NCBI RefSeq assembly: GCF_021155775.2
Contig: NC_060238.1
Coordinates: 18,886,542-18,950,541, forward strand
From: Neodiprion pinetum
Taxonomy: Eukaryota > Arthropoda > Insecta > Hymenoptera > Diprionidae
DNA: 64,000 nt
Reading direction: 5' to 3'
Shown one piece after another: positions 37,699 to 49,820 of this stretch. The notes beneath the pieces were generated by a model. The model was not told where the DNA came from and made no database searches. It saw only the letters and a program-made list of their open reading frames with translations. A program made the position numbers and the translations under genes. How positions within the stretch are numbered: the stretch's first letter is position 1; the number at the start of each line of letters is the position of its first letter.

Positions 37699-40600
37699 AT
37701 GAACAGAACTTGGGGATGGTTGAAGCAGCTTACACGATTCGAAGAACAGATATTTCGAAAAGCTAGGGAACCGATTGAGTCAGCTAAAAATGACGATCGT
37801 TACAAATCATACGATCTTTCTTGGAGTTTGTCTGACCTGGTCCTCGTTACTGCCTGCTTTCAAATCGATACCATTTACTTTTGTGACATGAGTTACATGT
37901 TCAAAAACGATTTCAGTGGGTTGTTTCTTCGGCGTTTCGCCACTTATTTTTCGATTTACACTTTGAAGTTACAAGTAGAACTCGATTGCTTAATTCCTTC
38001 ATGTTTCAAATACCTTTTAACTAGAACCTGGCTTCATTCAAATGATGGTCATGTACGCTACATGGGGCCCCGCGTTGATTTACATGGAGGTTTTTCTTGG
38101 GCAGTATGTTCGGCACGGCTGCCTCTACCTGAAGAATATAGTACCTCTGACGTGCTCTACTATAGGATATGGCATGCTGTTGACAATATATTTATACTCC
38201 GTTGCCTCGGTCGAACGATTAGCCGATACCTACATGTTCTTCTTCAGGTATTTAGTACGCCGCTCTGTCAAAAGAATCCATACCAGTGCAGATTTTTTTG
38301 ACGGAAGCATGTATTTGTACGTCCATTTTCTGTGATCTTTGTTTGAAATCTAATGCAACATGAAATTGTTTAAAGATCGTTCAGTTCCGAACTGCCATGG
38401 ATGATCTGTCCAGAAGGTTCAACACCAGCAACTTGCATTGATCGACCACTGCTACTGAATTGTTACCTGGAAAATAGGAAGGACGAGTGCTATCCAAAGC
38501 TGGGAACCGAGCTCCTCTCATCGAGAATATACTACAAGTTAATCATACCAATTTGTTATTCATCACCAAAGAACGAACGTAAAACCTTTAATTATGAACA
38601 TAAACAAGAACGTTTTCTTCACTTTTGTTCTCTGCAGAGCCACTCATTCGACGTTCGTGAAGAGAGCAGGCCGTTTACTCGTCGGTTGGCTCACTGTGTA
38701 CATCACTTTGAAACAGAGTCTCAGGGATACACTCCATGTGCGTTAATTATTTAACTTAGAATTAGTATAGACAGTATGAAAAGTTGGGCTAATTTTATCG
38801 AGCACAACATCGAACAAGTTGGCAAATAAAATTTTTTTTTCACCTGAAACGTAACTGCTTTTTAACATAAGGGTATTTTACACTCGTAAAGTTATCTATT
38901 CTAACTTTATTTCCATTTCTTTACAGATGATGAAGAGATTTGCACTGCTTATAATTATTATCTTTCTTTGTTTATTCATGCCCTTAGCGAGCCATATCGC
39001 CCAGGGTCTCTCTGTAGCACCTTTCTTCAATTTACGCATCAGTGGTCTTTTGAACGTGAAAGTAAGTTGGTTAATCAAGTCTATGAGATTCGATCACGCT
39101 TTATTCTCTCTGCAGGCATGGCTTGCAGCCTTCAAGGACTTCTTAAGAGACCACGCTATAGTTCGCGGTGGGTATCAGCTGATTGGGTGTCGCATTAAGC
39201 CAGGACCGACCACAGCAAATCTCACAATTTGTTCGTGTGCTCTCACTTACATGATTAGTGTAATTTGCCAGATGTTTTCAACGGGCATACTAGGCGTACT
39301 GTTGTTTTACATGAAAGTCACCAATGTTGAAGAGGAGCTCTATTTTCCAGGTAAAAATGATTAATACCATTTTAATCTTCCGAGTCAGTACCGTTACAGA
39401 AAGGATGCGTTCTTATTGTTACAGAATATGCAAAGCTCTTCAACTTTTATCCCTTCGCACTGGGAATGCTGCCAGTTCGGCAAGTGTGGAACTTGATCTA
39501 CTTCATGTTTGTGGCCTTATTGTCGACATCTTACACTGTAATCACAAGAAATTATAGTCGATGACTATTTCGTGCAGAGTTTAAGTCTCCAGACACACAG
39601 AATTCAGACTGATTATTTTTGCAGATAGGAAACATGGCGGTGCTTGAAGAAAGTATATACGACAACTTTCCAGTGGTGTTGCGGTACCGGAGCTATGTCA
39701 AAGTCGCAATATGCACTCTTGGATTTCTAATTGGAGTCCTTACCGATCTGATGGTTGGTTAGAATCGTGTGCGTTTGATTTATTGCAACGATGATTGACC
39801 TGCCGATTTCCATGCAGATTGACAATGAATCAGACGCTTACGAAGACGAGCCTATACTGAAGATTGGACAGCGACTGACAATTGTTGCTTTATTGATCCT
39901 GACAATCAGTGTTGGGTAAATGAATTTTAGAGTGGTACTCAGTCGGACTATAATTAAAAGAGTGTTCATCGTTACGTCGATATTTCAAAGTCGCACTCAC
40001 CATATATACGATCATGAGGGTAATGATTTTCTCAATTAATCTATCATCGTCGAAAATAGGTACGTTTACGGAGTTGAACAATTCTCCGATGATATAAACT
40101 TTTTGAATGGAAGTCAACCAAATACCTACTGGAAGATATGCTGGAAGAGTTTACCATTCGGAATATTGGTATAGCACTTGGAGACAAGACTGAATACTAA
40201 ATATACATTTAATAAACCAATTTAGATATTGTTCAGCAGTGAGGTAATCGACATCAGTTTCCCGCCTGACAATGTATCTGTAATGGTATCGAATATCCTC
40301 TACGTGATCCTGTTGATCGTGGCGTTACTCTTTATGCTCCGTCAAATTGTAATATCCGTTAAGGCTAGAGTGAGTCTTCTGATAAGCGACATGTACAGCC
40401 AAATAGGTGTGACTCTACGGGTAGATTACTAATGGGATTTTTTTGATTATTGACAGAACGTTACAGGCTTGTTATTTCAAGCTACGATGCTTTGGGGACC
40501 ACCATCGGACGAAGATCGCCGAATGCGCAGGATGTACAATCCGCGTGAAGAGACCAAATACTGGAGGAAGAACAGCGAGTGCACTCACCACTGTCTCATT

Positions 40601-42546
40601 GAAAAAGCCATTCTGCTCTCTGTTATTCATCGCGAGATTGATTCAAGGACTAACAGAGCCAGGCGCAATGACACGTATGTTTTTCTGCAGAGTACTGCGG
40701 AGCTTGAATGCACGTTTATTAAATTTGATCTTGAACGGGTACTTTCTTAATAACGGAGACTGGAAATGGCTTAGCAGTTTGAACGAATTATTTTAGGTTG
40801 CAGCAGGACATGACTGCGGTAACAAAAACGATGAAAAAGAATCAGAAGGTTTTTTCCATCGACAAGGTATCCAGTGAAGAGTTAGAAAATTTCGAAGAAC
40901 AAGTGAATGAGAAATTGAAGTTTCTTCAAAAAATGGAAGAGACGGAAGCTGAACTAAAGCACGAGCAGATTAAAGCGCTAAGGAATAATGTTACAGCCGC
41001 AAAATCTATTGAGGAAATGGACAACCGAGTGAGTCGGCGATGTAACTGGTTTTTGTGCCACGGCAACAAGTTCGTGCTGATTATTTTGTTGTACAGATTG
41101 AACAAATGATTGACCAAGCAGAGCGCAGAGTTCTGCTGAAGGCAGAGAATAGCCCAAGCCGGGTGGTAAATGCACCCTCCAAAGTAAAACAGTACAGGTT
41201 GCCCCTGTTTGTACCGAAAGAGACACCACGCCCAAAGAATGTTTCAAAGACCCCGGTTAAGACTGAACCCGAAGACAAGCGAAATAAAGAATTTGCCACG
41301 TTCCAGGCATATGTGACCCACGTTCCGAATTTCGTCCTGGAACAACCGACAGTAACTCTTCAATCAACCACACTCCTGAAAAGCACACAGAAGGGAGAAA
41401 ATTCAAGGCCTCCAAAGTTTTCTACGACACAAAAGTGATTCTAAAACTAGGGATGCTTTCTCCAGTTGAAGTTTTTTTTTTGCAAAATATACAATGATCA
41501 ATACCAGTCTTCCATTATTGATTGATGATCGTTATTCCTTCATGCAATAACATCTGATATTTCAGGATCTATAATCAGAAACCGCAAGCAACCCAAGCAA
41601 TGAATCATTCCACAATTGGCAGAGTATCGTCGGGTCGTTTTACCTGCCAGTTTGAGTCACCGAAGACCAAACCTGGTCTACCCAGCTGGCCCATGTCTCT
41701 GGACACTGTACAGCCCGTTGCCTCCCCTAGACAGTCACAATTCTCAGTCTCTAGATGCACTGCATTGAAGGGAGGAAACCATCCACCATCAGATGACTTG
41801 TTGAGCACACACACACCTCCGAATGTCAGCTCTGCTCTCCAAGCATTTACAGTTGATGTTCAACGATCGGCAAGCGCTCCTAAGACTCCCGAGTGCTCAA
41901 TGGCTTCCTCGGAGCTCTCATTACTGAACCACGATCCAGTTCTGCGTGAAATCATTCGTTCGGTTCATCCCGATATTTTTAAAGTTAAGGTCGCAGCTTT
42001 TTATTTCTACAGTCTGCAAAATAATCATGGGAATATAAGTTCTGGTGAGTTTTGAAATCACCAACCGCTCATTTGTAGATTGGAACTATGCGTGGCCTTC
42101 AGTCTCCAGTAAAGACTTCGAGCGATGTGTTTACGTCAAGTCCGCCAGTAGAGAAGCATAAGTCTAAGAACCACTCACTTCTAGATTCGCGAGTTCAATT
42201 GCGACGTACACCAATAATAGGTGAATCTGTTATACAAAAAACGGGCCACGTGTCCGGTATCAAAGGAAGGATCGCTCAGCCACTGGAAAGAAGTAAGATG
42301 AATGGTAAAACAGAGGTTTCAAGCAGAGAGAAAAAAAAATCAACTGTTAATACTGATCAAGCGATAAAAATTCGCATAGATAAACTTTTACATGGCATAC
42401 AAGATCTTGGACCAATGAAGACGTCCAAGCCAATAAATTATTTTGGCATTTGTACTGCAACAAACAGCAATATTCAGAAACTTGAAATATTGTCGAAAAA
42501 GCAATTAAGTAATACAGAAAGCAAGAGTAGCCAATCGTCTATCTAA
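37699..42546 (+). CDS. Divergent SLC6 (sodium:neurotransmitter symporter)-like protein with long coiled-coil tail
   Basis: Sixteen exons join in phase: 37699-37915, 38025-38247, 38385-38537, 38638-38737, 38927-39061, 39116-39350, 39425-39537, 39625-39753, 39818-39915, 40060-40168, 40226-40369, 40457-40674, 40797-41028, 41097-41434, 41566-41983, 42079-42546; about 1109 aa. The SLC6 fold is clear in TM2 (ALIYMEVFLGQYVRHG), the TM3-EL2 junction (FFFSSELPWMICPEG with the loop cysteines), and TM9-TM11 (YVYGVEQFSDDINFL, YWKICWKSLPFGI). TM1, however, lacks the family GN-WRFP sodium/substrate signature (IDTIYFCDMSYMFKND in its place) and TM6 is poorly conserved, so transport is doubtful. After TM12 (about residue 552) comes a tail of some 550 aa: a charged coiled coil (exon 13), then basic Ser/Thr/Pro-rich sequence. 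The exon 15 donor is uncertain (41983 or 41989). Exon 14 read through would stop at 41438, a possible short isoform. Confidence 0.8.
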
Positions 42547-42958
42547 GCAAGAAAAGCACGTTGCACAAAAATTAAAGAGGGCTAGCCAACCTCCCAATAG
42601 AAAATTTATTAGTTAAAATATGGAGGATGCGATATGATGTTACTGCCCAAAATGTTTGTAGAAAAACTACCTCATACGTGAAACTGGATCAATATAAGGC
42701 TTCGCCGTCAGTGTAAAATATCAGAGTGAGGCATGATGAGGACAATCACTTATATAAAGTCTTCTCGAGTCAACTGACACAAAACGTTATATATTAGAAG
42801 ACAACTTTGTGATCGAAAAATTGACTGAACTAAGTAAAAAAAATATATATTGATAGCTTTACGGCATTGTCGTATTCTTCAAACATCATAGAGAAATTTT
42901 ATTTTTTTTCCTTTTTGGCAAAATGATTAGTTGTGAATTAAAAATGAATGAATGAATC

Positions 42959-42964
42959 AATAAA
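42959..42964 (+). terminator. Candidate poly(A) signal of SLC6-like gene
   Basis: AATAAA about 410 bases after the stop codon at 42546, in AT-rich DNA. Confidence 0.35.
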
Positions 42965-43878
42965 AAATTTAGAGGACTTTTGTTTGAAACAATGCTATTC
43001 TAGAAACTTCATTTAACAGTAGATACTTGTAGAATTTTATCCACAAACTCTAAAATAGAAATCAGATGAATATTCATCATTAGTGAAAATTAAACTATAT
43101 GCTAAAGAATTATTGATTCTTTTGAATCTACAGTACTTCTGTCAGTCTATATATTTTATCCAATATACTCTAAGGCCCTTCGAAATCCTTCAATGTGTGT
43201 AAAATGTTAATAAGTCATGTGATATTGAAATATAGTGTGTCCAGAAGGTCGTCAACACAATAGTAAATTTTCCCGAGTTTTACAAATTTGGTTTATTTCA
43301 CATGAAGTAAAATTCTGTATCCACTTGATGTGTATTGTAATAAAATATATTATCAATACAAGTATCTATAATATGCAGTATTGTACAAGATAATGAGTCT
43401 TATTACCTAGATCAAGATAAGATTATTTATGTACATATAAAATCATCTATATAAAACGAAACATAATTTCCCATGTATCTTTCTCGATAAAAGATAAGAT
43501 CATCGTAACTATCATCTAGATAATCAAAAAAATATCGACAAAAACAAGAGATCCATAATCTAATGTGAAAAGAGAAACGTTTATTTCATAAAATATTTCT
43601 TTGAGTCTAGCTCAACGAAATGTCGCAATAATTTTTTGCTGAGATCGGATTTAGACTATTTTCATAAGCGTACAATTATCAACGGTTTGTTGATGTTCCC
43701 TGATGTTGTTTTGTTACAGTTATATGTTTTTTTACCATATAATAATAATTCAAAGTTTCTATCATTGAGCTCGTATAAAAGAAGTCAAATGAACAGGAAA
43801 TTGACCTGTACTTAATATCCAAAACTTTTGACCATCTTGAAAAAGAATTACCTGATATATGTGTACCCACAATTAATT

Positions 43879-43921
43879 ATATAATAATAATAATACTAAT
43901 AATATTAATAACAATAATAAA
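43879..43921. repeat. AAT-type microsatellite
   Basis: Imperfect run of AAT/ACT/AAC trinucleotides in the 3' flank of the first F-box gene. Confidence 0.7.
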
Positions 43922-43994
43922 GTAAAAGTTGTAATATAATTACTTATGTTAACACAGTCTGTAGAATGATTGGATGTAACAAACTCTGTTATTA

Positions 43995-45656
43995 TCAATC
44001 TACAACCATATAAGTTACCTCTTCTGACTCTGTAGGCATCTGCTTCGGCAGATTTACTTTGATGCATGCTCCAGCCATTTTGCTACCGTAATGTCCAGCC
44101 CAAAATTTTTGGTCGATACCTCCATGAGTAAAGGTCACTTTTCTCACTCCAGGTCCATAGTTAGTGAATTCGTGTTGGACCTAAATAGTACATCAGAATC
44201 GTAAAAGTTACCACAGCTACTCGCAAGTTCAGGTTCATCTGAATCGATGACAAGACAATGTAGACTTTCCTAGCAGCTGCCGGTTTTTTTTTATCATTTT
44301 GAGGTAAACAAAGTTGAATCGTGGTTGAAAAACCACTATATTAAAATGCAAATACGTATGAGAAATGCTAAAAGTTGGCATGGCGTTCAAAAATTTGAAT
44401 AACGATACATTAGCCAGAAGTTACAGAAGCTATATTTCTATAGCTATAATATAAAATAAAATATTTCAGTCATTTCTTCCCACTTCATAAAAGACCATAC
44501 TTTCATGGTTTTTTTTTTTTATTATGATAAAAAGAACTACCATGCATCTATAAAATTTCATAGTGAAAAACTTGAGTGAATTTTGTTGTTCAAGATGATT
44601 AATCTATAAAAGGAAATGAAAATTGAGACTTTTCTTTCTAAGCAAATTTTGTTGACTTCTCACATAAACATTTATCAAAATCATTTTGGGTAACTTCGGT
44701 GGAAAGTTTGTAACCCTGAAAATATATCAAAATTTGTGCATAAATTGTAAGATTGGGAGTTGCAAATGAGAGTCGATTGTTTTTGATATCCATAATTTTA
44801 TAATTGCCGCATTGATTAGGAGGTTAAAGGATAGAAATATCAGAAGTATATAAGACGCATACTTACTTGAAACCAGGTATTCTGCGTTTCGCTGTCAAGA
44901 ATATTTTCGAAATGGAAAGTTTTCAAGACTAGACCACATTCGGTTTTCAATACAGCGGAACATTTGTATGCTGCTGGACAATCCCATCTGGAACTGTACC
45001 ACTCGCTTATCTATGTAATTGAAGGAAGCAATGATTAGAAAAAACAATCAAACCTAATGGCAGAGTAGTGAAAGAGAGGGAAGAAATCTCAGAAACCGTA
45101 CCACGATTGGTGGCTGAAATTGGTCCAAAAATCGGGGTGGGAATCCCTCGGAAACTAAATCAACAGTTTGTTCTTTGTTGCAGTGTCCGAAGGAAGTAAC
45201 AAAACAAAACTGTTCATTCTCAAAGACTGGCTCTGAACTTGGTAGCTTTGGGGCACCAGCTGGAGGGCATTCGACTTTCCACCGATGTCCGCCATTACTC
45301 AGTATCCTCCAAAATTTGTTCGTTCCACTTCTACCAGAGTGATTTTTCAGTAAATTTTTCCCTATAGGATTGTTATTGCATATTACGTAGTACAACAACC
45401 AAGAAAATTCTCCATCGAAGTGCAAACGCTGTCCCAGAATAGCCTCTGCTTTCTTTCGCCAGACGTAAGTATGCAGTATTGAGTACCAACGCTTGCATAC
45501 CAGCTGGCAGTTCAACATAGCCTTTAGATCAACGCGGAACAAGATCTCGCTCAGTAACTCCTCAGGCAAGTATTTGTTTGTCAATACCAATCCATTGTTG
45601 GCGCTTTCGTCAAACTCGATTCGTGCTTCCAATGCAGAGATACTTGTCCATTCCAT
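43995..45656 (-). CDS. F-box only protein with FBA domain (FBXO2/6/44-type), copy 1
   Basis: Substrate receptor of an SCF ubiquitin ligase. In vertebrate FBXO2/6 the FBA domain binds high-mannose glycans on misfolded proteins; glycan binding here is inferred only. Three coding exons: 45102-45656, 44867-45010, 43995-44180, 294 aa. The F-box is at about 29-75 (YLPEELLSEILFRVDLKAML...CKRW). The FBA domain follows (KNLLKNHSGRSG, then WKVECPPAGAP, ISEWYSSRWDCPAAY, HEFTNYGPGVRKVTF, HGGIDQKFWAGHYGSK). A TTTTTTCAG acceptor lies 3 bp before the ATG, so the 5' UTR is spliced; a donor (CGAG/GTAAGT) at 47448 marks the likely first exon. GAG/GTAACT near 44007 could be an alternative donor close to the stop. 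The intron 45011-45101 is only 91 bp. It is a tandem paralogue of 49871-52076 with identical exon lengths. Confidence 0.92.
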
Positions 45657-46384
45657 TATGCTGAAAAAAAAATCATTCATGTAGAGAATGTGATTCCATA
45701 TGAGGATAAAACTTTGTTTGTAACAAAATGTAGAATAATTAAAACACTGGATGTGATTTAGAAAGAGTATTTTCACAAATCTCCTTGTGCCTGAGCAAGT
45801 GATATTTTATGAAACGATTTTCATTGTTTAATAAACAGTTGATTTGATTTTGTAAAGTTTTATTGCCATTAAAGTTTGTGTTACTTGATATAATAACAGT
45901 GTAATAACAGCGAAAGTAAAAAACATGTTTTGCAACTTTCTGCCAATATTGTCAACATCATTTACTTGCTTGTTAATCAAGGAGAGTTTCAAAGATGACC
46001 ATTTGTTTGCAGATTACACGAGATTAGAGTCCTGAATGTTACTGGAATGATGTGTTTGAAGGAAAACTTGTTATTTCGCAACTTAAAAATTATCTGCAAT
46101 ACAGCCAACCGTAATACAGCATCAACAAACTTATACTTTGCATATTTAATTCCATTGAACTTATTTTGAAATTGAAAAATAAAGATTTTTCATTTGAATT
46201 TTTATTACGTTAACATTAACAATTTCAATTTTAGTGAATTATTGTATTTCTTTAATCCAGCACAATGCTTTAAAAGGTATATACACAAAATCTGGCTAAT
46301 AAAATTTTTAATTTGAAATACTTAAATTTGTAGGCGAATGGGAACATCTTATTTTCCACTAATGTTTATAACTAAAAGTGAGTC

Positions 46385-46465
46385 AGAGTTGTATGTATGT
46401 ACTTATGATATAGGATGGATTTAGGTCGACTAATTACATCGAATCTAGTCTTTACAACAGCACTA
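46385..46465. repeat. Dispersed repeat, copy A
   Basis: Contains TTGTATGTATGTA, GGATGGATTTAGGT, GACTAATTA and GAATCTAGTCTT in the same order and spacing as 47788-47865, which reads GGATAGATTTAGGT, GACTAATTA and GAAATCTAGTCTT. The two copies lie in the 5' intron of F-box copy 1 and just upstream of that gene. Confidence 0.6.
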
Positions 46466-47448
46466 TATACTGATATTTAATACAACAGTTTGGCCCATTT
46501 CTGTTTACACGCATATTGATAAGAGGGCCAGCACAGTTGAGGGTATTTTGTAAGGACTCTGGGTACGCGAAAAAAAAGTCCTGACCAATGCCCTTATCAG
46601 ACACAACCTGTTTTTAGGCCGTCTAAAATTGTAAGAAATATTTACAGCGACCTAAATGATTTAGATTAAATTTGAGGCATATTTCAATTAGATTCGCCGC
46701 GACTTCATGATGTGAAATGCAAACAATTTAACCCTAGAACACATGTACGAGGTCGTTACAACCCCAGCTGACTTTCAAACTGCGCTCCTAAGCTAGAACA
46801 TAGCTAGAAATTGACATTATCGCGTTGATACTTACGCTAATACTACAACTAAACTTGGATGAAATTAAATTTGCTTTTCATTATTCGTTTCCTTATTAAA
46901 AAATTAAAAGATTCATGTACTTATGAGTCCCATTACAGCTTTTAAAACAACTTTAGGGGCAAGAAACGCGTGGGATCGATAAGAAAAAAATATACATGTC
47001 AAAACTTGGTGACAAATATGACACAATTGAAAGAACAGTTACTTTTCAGAACGAGTAAGAGAAGAAAAATCAAATATTTAAAAGTTTATAGAGGTAATCC
47101 ATTGATCTTTGAAGGAAACTAATTAAAACCCTGAAAAACTTCATTCACATCCAAAAACATGATGCGAATCAAAGTTCAAATCGAACTCTGAAGGGACACT
47201 GTTTACGACAAATGCGGTTCAAAACCGACGCGCTGCGATCGCGACACTTCTGCTCTTTGATGGTAAGTTTAGCAACTACACAAGTGTCACTTAATTCGCA
47301 TGGTTATATATTCGAAAAGTATGATTTGAATGTTCATAATTCGAATCTTGGCAATCGAAATGTGGCATTAACTGACAAACGATAATTTTTGAGTTTTGTC
47401 ACCTTTGTTGCCAAGGTGTAACGTGTCAGAATTAAATTAAGGACTTAC

Positions 47449-47530
47449 CTCGATTTCGCGTCCCTGAACGTCAAGAGCTCTCCGAACCTGCCTGACCTGC
47501 TCTGAGCAACAACGCCAACAACAGCCTCGA
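47449..47530 (-). other. Likely noncoding first exon of F-box copy 1
   Basis: A good donor on the minus strand (CGAG then GTAAGTCC; exon edge at 47449) follows a CpG-rich stretch that contrasts with surrounding AT-rich DNA, as expected for a promoter-proximal exon. It would splice to the acceptor 3 bp before the ATG at 45656. The right edge is approximate. Confidence 0.4.
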
Positions 47531-47619
47531 TCTCCCATGAACTACGCAAACTGTCATCCACTGCGTTGCCAGTTTACATCTCTATGGTTTACACCCGGAA
47601 CAATTCAGCCCTGATCGCC

Positions 47620-47731
47620 CTGATACTTATTTTTCACTCATGAAAGCGGTGATAAGCGCCACCTAGACCATTGGAAATGGCAGCTTTAACTGGAAAATCT
47701 TTTCACGAGTGAAAAATAAGTCAGTATCAGT
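47620..47731. mobile_element. Short inverted-repeat element, copy 1
   Basis: CTGATACTTATTTTTCACTC (from 47620) is matched on the other strand by CTGATACTGACTTATTTTTCACTC (ending 47731), enclosing AGCGCCACCTAGACC. A related copy lies at 53530-53630. Confidence 0.6.
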
Positions 47732-47787
47732 CCCTGATGGCCTGACCTAAAATAGGTCTTTCGTTAACGTTTACACCGAAATAAAAC

Positions 47788-47865
47788 CACAGTTGTGTGT
47801 ATGTAATAATAGAAGGATAGATTTAGGTTGACTAATTAGGTGAAATCTAGTCTTCACGAGGGCGC
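47788..47865. repeat. Dispersed repeat, copy B
   Basis: See copy A at 46385: shared blocks TTTAGGT, GACTAATTA and AATCTAGTCTT in the same order, about 75-80% identical by eye. Confidence 0.6.
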
Positions 47866-48049
47866 TTGCACTTTACATAAATTTTATGCATTTTATGACA
47901 CAGATCGGAACTTGTAATCACGTGCTTGTGATTTCATTAGTCGAATCTAACGGAATGGCCAATGAAATCTATAAATGTCGTCTTCTATCTGGAAATTGAT
48001 GTATGAGGAAAGCGCTCATTATAATGCTATCTAGTGATAAAGTGGAGAC

Positions 48050-48850
48050 TCTGGATCACGGTCTTACACCCGTATTCATAGTCCTTCCTTATCTCAAGGA
48101 TAAAGGACGCCTTGATGAAGGCTTCCTTGAATCTCAGAGGCGTCCTCGTTTCATAGTCACAACTTGGCTCTCCCTTCCAGAAGGAAGACATATTTAGGGA
48201 TATGTGATTGCTTATGGTGGTGAAACTGCTGATCGAAGCGCCACTCGGCTATATTTAAATCTAACTTGAACTGCTTAGCTCTCATTGCCAAGTTGCGTCG
48301 GTGATGAGAGTGTATAACCTCAAAGACGTTAACCTGTAGACCACGGTCTTACATACAGGTCTTGCGACTCAATAGAATTCCAATGGTAGAGAGTGGCTCC
48401 TCTGTTGAAGAAAAATTCAGATGGAGCTGCGATCGAGGGATGCATCAACATAACCTACAATGTTTGAATAAGCCACGGTCTTAGGATTCCACGCCCATGT
48501 GACGCGCGAGCGCGACTATCGTCATCCTTGTCGCACCGGGCATCCCTCGATCGCAGCGACGCTAGCGGCTTGACACGTTAAGAGGCCCACGTCGAAACTC
48601 AGAGTCGCAAGACCTGTATGTAAGACCGTGCTGTAGACTGTCTGTGATCTGCGTCATACGGATCATAAGTGCATAGACGCCAAGCGCAAGCGCAAGCGTT
48701 GACTACATGAAACGAAACAGCCAATCGCAGTGCCGAAGGTTTCCTCAAGGAAGCTTGAGACCTGCCTTGAAAGAAGGCCAATAAGGCTCCTTATTCTGTC
48801 GAGGAAGGTCTATGAAACGTGAAACGAGGAACAAGGAAACCTTGTTCACG
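48050..48850. mobile_element. Patchwork of inverted-repeat (MITE-like) elements
   Basis: At the core, 48338-48450 and 48535-48640 are inverted arms sharing ACGGTCTTACATACAGGTCTTGCGACTC and GCGATCGAGGGATGC. Outside them, 48068-48165 (GTATTCATAGTCCTTCCT ... TCCTCGTTTCATAGT) and 48735-48845 (with CTATGAAACGTGAAACGAGGA) are diverged, roughly inverted modules. The short motif ACGGTCTTA or its complement occurs at least four times (about 48059, 48344, 48477, 48622). No transposase is seen. Probably several nested insertions. Confidence 0.5.
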
Positions 48851-49820
48851 CATGACCAACTATTCCTTAATTTGTAGTAGAATAAACTTATTATGAAAAC
48901 AATATTGCGAAAACTGAAAAGATCTCGTGCTTGATGAAATTTCACAAATTTTGGTATTCAGAATAATTTGTGTTTCACTGATTCACGTGGGAAACAATTC
49001 TTTTATGTGAACAGATCTATAAGTTTTTTATTTTCTCACTTACAATTTAAAAACTTGAGGTAAGAAATTGGAGAGTTGGACGCAGGAAACGATTGTATTC
49101 CAATTCGTGCCATTCACCATTCTCATTAGCAGACGTAATTAAATATCATTTTCGTAAATACTGTACAGATCTAGGCATAATTATTATTTGTATATTTACA
49201 CATTAAAGTTGTGAACACGATCGAGCAATTGCCCCTCTAGCCATATAAATCCATAGTTTTTTAGTCAATCCAGTGACAATCAATTTTGTTTTGCAGTCTT
49301 TAGTCACGCTGTGAAATTTGAGTTACTGATTGAAAGTAATAAAAATTCCGATGGCTTAAAACGTAAACGATTATGTAAACACAGAATGCTGGTTCAATAA
49401 TTTGATAATCTAAGATTACCTTAAATTAAATTCATATTAAAGGAGAATCACTTGAAAGATAATTTTACGAGCGCAGAGCTACTGTTTATGGCCAGTGTTT
49501 GGTAAGCTTTGAGTGGTATATAATTTAATTTTCAAACAATTGAATATATACTGCAAAGACATTGGTCCGATTGGATCAATAATTGAATATATTTCTAGTG
49601 CCAAAAGCAATTGAAACACTTTATATGACTGGCCAAAAATGGCACACCGGTGATAAACAGCATCTGGACAATATCTTTCCAGATGATCAAAAGTTTACTT
49701 TAATTTTTACTTGGGTTTGAAGTAATAGTTATGTGTTTGTAGAAAAATACATGCAAAGCCTGTTTCTTGTAACACTGGCTAGCTACCGTTATTTTAAGTA
49801 TGACAAAGGATCTCCTCTTT

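Larger units (their letters stand above)
42547..43994. other. Convergent intergenic spacer
   Basis: Lies between the 3' ends of the SLC6-like gene (plus) and the first F-box gene (minus). AT-rich, no coding signal. An (AAT)n-type microsatellite lies at 43879-43921. Confidence 0.5.

Noticed and set aside
37657..38335. Unspliced 214-codon frame at the start of the SLC6-like gene
   Set aside because: It runs through an intron (37916-38024); the spliced reading gives SLC6 TM1-TM3, while the unspliced one gives nonsense after residue 70.
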